Shown: positions 8,505 through 10,182 of the stretch, one piece after another | Numbering within the stretch: position 1 is the stretch's first letter | Layout: each line of letters begins with the position of its first letter | NCBI GenBank assembly: GCA_018054005.1 | Contig: JAGPKI010000048.1 | Coordinates: forward strand, 1 to 10,182 | Source of the DNA: Caldisericia bacterium | GTDB lineage: Bacteria > Caldisericota > Caldisericia > UBA6126 > JAGPKI01 | Length of the DNA: 10,182 nucleotides | Direction: 5' to 3' | Position numbers and translations under genes: made by a program | Notes under the pieces: generated by a model | What the model saw: the letters and a program-made list of their open reading frames with translations, nothing else | Told to the model about the DNA's origin: nothing | Database searches by the model: none

Positions 8505-8867
8505 TTATACTTGTTGACTATTTTTAACTACTTCAATGACTTTCAAAAACCCATCTTTATCGTTAACTGCCATATCTGCAAGCATTTTACGGTTCAGGTC
8601 AATATTTGCTTTTTTCAAACCATTAATAAATTTTGAATATGACAATTCAGGATCAGCATTTCTAAGAGCTATGTTTATTCTTTGGATCCAAAGCCTTCTT
8701 ATATCTCTCTTTTTCTGACGTCTGCTTATATAAGCATAACGCTCAGCTTTCATTACAGCTTCTTTTGCAACTTTCACTCTATTTTTAGCTGCACCTCTGA
8801 AACCTTTTGCCTTTCTTAATATTTCTTTTCTTCTTCTTCTACGAGTGATGCCGCCTTTTATTCTCAT
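8505..8867 (-). CDS. rplT: 50S ribosomal protein L20
   Basis: 120 residues, the usual size. L20 binds 23S rRNA early in large-subunit assembly, and in several bacteria it represses its own operon. The basic N-terminal extension and the family core are plain: ITRRRRRKEILRKAKGFRG, then SRRQKKRDIRRLWIQRINIA and the C-terminal globular domain (about 60-117). The start has AAGGAG 8 bases upstream (8876-8881). It is third in the infC-rpmI-rplT cluster, 23 bases after rpmI. Whether the L20-operator type of control exists here cannot be decided; the leader before infC is short and I see no rRNA-mimicking pseudoknot. Confidence 0.98.
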   Translation of the reverse strand: MRIKGGITRRRRRKEILRKAKGFRGAAKNRVKVAKEAVMKAERYAYISRRQKKRDIRRLWIQRINIALRNADPELSYSKFINGLKKANIDLNRKMLADMAVNDKDGFLKVIEVVKNSQQV

Positions 8868-8890
8868 AATATAAACTCCTTATAAATTAA

Positions 8891-9079
8891 TTACTGAATA
8901 ATTTTTTTTACAGTTTTAAAATCATTTTTGCTAACTTCTACCTGTCTTAGTTGAGCTGTCTTTTTCCTTGAATCTTTTTTTTCAAGATGGTGACTATGCC
9001 CTGTAGGTAATCTCAAAATCTTTCCACTACCTGTAATTTTAAACCTTTTTTTTGCAGTTTTACGTGAATATAATTTCAT
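8891..9079 (-). CDS. rpmI: 50S ribosomal protein L35
   Basis: 62 residues, typical of L35 (about 64). The family core is present: RKTAKKRFKITGSGKILRL near the N-terminus, then the His-rich GHSHHLEKKDSRKK stretch (about 27-40), a region normally basic in L35. The protein is very Lys/Arg-rich, as expected for an rRNA-binding protein. It begins MKLYSRKT rather than the common MPKMKT. AGGAG (9085-9089) lies 5 bases ahead of the ATG, inside the end of infC, and only one base separates the two genes. Its position between infC and rplT is the conserved order in most bacteria. Confidence 0.96.
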   Translation of the reverse strand: MKLYSRKTAKKRFKITGSGKILRLPTGHSHHLEKKDSRKKTAQLRQVEVSKNDFKTVKKIIQ

Positions 9080-9080
9080 T

Positions 9081-9611
9081 TTAACTCCTTTTTGCTTCTG
9101 ATTTTGGAATTGGGGAAATTATTGCAATTAAATTTTTGCCTTCAAGCTTTGGCTTTTTTTCAAATTTACCAACACTTTTTATGCTGTCAAAAACTTTATT
9201 AAGCAAATCAAAACCTTTACTGCTATAGATAATCTCTCTACCTCTAAACATCACAATAATTTTTACTTTATTACCCGATTCGAGAAACTTCATAATTTGT
9301 TGTTTTTTAATATTTAAATCTCCCTCTCCTATACTTAATCTTAACTTTATGGTTTTTAGATCTGTTCCAAGCTGTTTCTTGCGAGATTCTTTCATTTTCT
9401 TATCGGAATCGTAAATAAATTTTCCATAATCCATTATTTTACAAACTGGTGGATTGCTACTCGGGGCTATCTCAACAAGGTCAAGATTTTTCTCTCTTGC
9501 CATCTCGATTGCATCTTTTGTGTTAACGATTCCAAATTGCTTTCCCTCGTTATCAATGAGGCGTACTTCTTTAGCTTTAATTTCATTATTAATACGATAC
9601 TTTAAACTTAT
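9081..9611 (-). CDS. infC: Translation initiation factor IF-3, ATA start
   Basis: 176 residues from ATA 9611-9609, the normal IF3 length. IF3 binds the 30S subunit, blocks 70S formation and proofreads initiation codons. The N-domain reads YRINNEIKAKEVRLIDNEGK and the C-domain carries the IF3 signature KIMDYGKFIY (about 58-67) and VMFRGREIIY. The only ATG in frame (9503) would remove 36 residues of the N-domain, and there is no ATG, GTG or TTG in frame between it and the upstream stop at 9660-9662. GGGAGG (9617-9622) sits 5 bases before ATA 9611 and only 2 before ATT 9614, which favours ATA. Rare start codons on infC are an established autoregulatory device: IF3 rejects such codons, so excess IF3 lowers its own translation. 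Confidence 0.93.
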   Translation of the reverse strand: MSLKYRINNEIKAKEVRLIDNEGKQFGIVNTKDAIEMAREKNLDLVEIAPSSNPPVCKIMDYGKFIYDSDKKMKESRKKQLGTDLKTIKLRLSIGEGDLNIKKQQIMKFLESGNKVKIIVMFRGREIIYSSKGFDLLNKVFDSIKSVGKFEKKPKLEGKNLIAIISPIPKSEAKRS

Positions 9612-9616
9612 AATTA

Positions 9617-9622
9617 CCTCCC
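9617..9622 (-). promoter_or_regulatory. Shine-Dalgarno that fixes the infC start
   Basis: On the minus strand this reads GGGAGG. It is the strongest ribosome binding site in the window and stands 5 bases ahead of ATA 9611. Together with the absence of any ATG, GTG or TTG between the upstream in-frame stop and 9503, it places the start at a non-canonical codon. Confidence 0.85.
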
Positions 9623-9658
9623 AAATGTATATTAATAGTTTATTAAAATTTCTGATAA

Positions 9659-9687
9659 TTTATATATTGAGAAATACTTAATGTCAA
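9659..9687 (-). promoter_or_regulatory. Sigma-70-type promoter of the infC operon
   Basis: On the minus strand a perfect -35 TTGACA (9682-9687) is followed after 17 bases by TATAAA (9659-9664), a 5-of-6 match to the -10 consensus. The predicted transcript would start near 9652, giving a leader of about 40 bases before infC. The optimal spacing and both near-consensus boxes make this the best promoter in the window; it probably drives all seven genes down to 647. The short leader leaves little room for a complex L20 operator or a riboswitch. Confidence 0.75.
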
Positions 9688-10110
9688 GGTTATATTTTCA
9701 AAGAAAAATAAAAAATTTCATTTTGTCCTTACGAAAATACATCTTTTCTATTCTTAGTGAGTATGGAATCCTCTATATTGATACTAAAAGTAATGAGATC
9801 CTTCGGTTTTGCTAAGAATATACTATCTCAGGATATTAAACGCAATAATTGTGAAAGTATATAAATGACCTCTTTGCGTTGAGTAATGATTGTATTTTTC
9901 TTTAAAATTAGTTTATCAAACTATTAATTTTACTTCATTCTATATATTCTTCCGAAAATAATAACTCCAAAATTATATTTGGTAAAGAGATTGAATTGTT
10001 TAGTTATATAATAGGCACAAGAAAAGGATTAAAGTTATTATTTTCATGCTTGTGTTGTTGTAGAAATACAATGAGATGTTAATATTAGAATTAGAAGGAA
10101 TAAATACTTC
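9688..10110. other. Intergenic stretch without a supported gene, decayed repeat remains
   Basis: This AT-rich stretch of more than 400 bases encodes no protein I can support in any frame. It holds weak inverted repeats (AACGCAA 9839-9845 with TTGCGTT 9874-9880) and a segment at 9794-9834 with TGAGATCCTTCGG and CTCAGGAT that looks like a decayed dispersed repeat. No tRNA, rRNA or clear riboswitch was seen. Candidate -10 boxes exist on both strands but none has a matching -35. Confidence 0.6.
9794..9834. repeat. Probable decayed dispersed intergenic repeat
   Basis: The segment starts TGAGATCCTTCGG and ends ATCTCAGGAT, with short inverted matches (TGAGAT with ATCTCA; ATCCT with AGGAT). Elements with GAGATCCTTCG and CTCAGGAT arms are common between genes in many bacterial genomes. 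The middle here is AT-rich and the pairing imperfect, so this would be an old copy. Only other copies in the same genome could confirm it. Confidence 0.35.
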
Positions 10111-10114
10111 CTGG

Positions 10115-10134
10115 ATTCCCGCTTTCGCGGGAAT
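10115..10134. repeat. GC-rich perfect hairpin, REP-like
   Basis: ATTCCCGC (10115-10122), a 4-base loop TTTC, and GCGGGAAT (10127-10134) form a perfect 8-bp stem. It sits at the start of a block (10111-10182) with 37 G+C in 72 bases, far above its surroundings. The sequence resembles the dispersed GGATTCCCGC/GCGGGAATGAC intergenic elements seen in many bacteria. No T run follows on either strand, so it is not a standard terminator. Confidence 0.7.
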
Positions 10135-10182
10135 GACAAAGAGGTGCGTGAGGAATGACAGAGAGGTGTATGCGAAATGACA
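10130..10182. repeat. Imperfect tandem repeat, 22-bp period, cut by the window edge
   Basis: Units begin at 10130 (GGAATGACA), 10152 (GGAATGACA) and 10174 (GAAATGACA), exactly 22 bases apart. The first two full units also share AGAGGTG and differ mainly in their last five bases (CGTGA versus TATGC). The third is cut by the right edge. The first unit overlaps the right arm of the hairpin, so hairpin and tandem block belong to one element. Confidence 0.75.

Noticed and set aside
9081..9503. infC starting at the ATG at 9503
   Set aside because: It would remove most of the conserved IF3 N-domain, which is plainly encoded upstream in frame behind a strong ribosome binding site.
10007..10012. Perfect TATAAT on the plus strand
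   Set aside because: No -35 lies 16-18 bases upstream (TTGAAT at 9991 is only 10 bases away) and no plus-strand gene follows within the window.
10130..10182. Possible CRISPR array at the right edge
   Set aside because: The entire 22-bp period is similar between units, leaving no unique spacers, and no cas gene is present.

Overview
This window comes from an AT-rich bacterial chromosome. Every gene I can support lies on the minus strand, so the biological order runs from right to left. The informational genes (infC, rpmI, rplT, glmM, dnaE) are clearly bacterial, with strong GGAGG-type ribosome binding sites on several of them. Coding is rich in Lys, Ile and Asn. A leaderless-like, tightly packed operon and dispersed GC-rich intergenic repeats would fit a small-genome anaerobe or thermophile, but I cannot assign a phylum from the sequence.

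Layout, right to left. Bases 9688-10182 hold no convincing gene. They carry the remains of dispersed repeats and, at the right edge, a GC-rich hairpin followed by 22-bp imperfect tandem units. A near-consensus sigma-70-type promoter (TTGACA, 17 bp, TATAAA) sits at 9659-9687, about 50 bases before infC. It begins what looks like one operon: infC (starting on a rare ATA codon), rpmI, rplT, glmM, dnaE, a membrane histidine kinase and an NtrC-type response regulator. Gaps are 1 to 23 bases, and the last two junctions overlap. After a 152-base gap with a weak A/T hairpin, a separate gene for a secreted protein begins at 494 and runs off the left edge.

The operon joins translation initiation (IF3), two large-subunit proteins (L35, L20), the first committed isomerisation toward UDP-GlcNAc and peptidoglycan (GlmM), the replicative DNA polymerase (DnaE) and a two-component pair, all behind one visible promoter. 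The first three are the classic IF3 operon, and the rest look like growth genes added downstream.

The most unusual item is the response regulator. It has an intact receiver domain, Walker A motif and Fis-type DNA-binding domain. Its AAA+ domain has lost the GAFTGA loop, the second (pre-sensor I) loop, the Walker B acidic pair and the sensor II arginine. It is probably not a sigma-54 activator any more.
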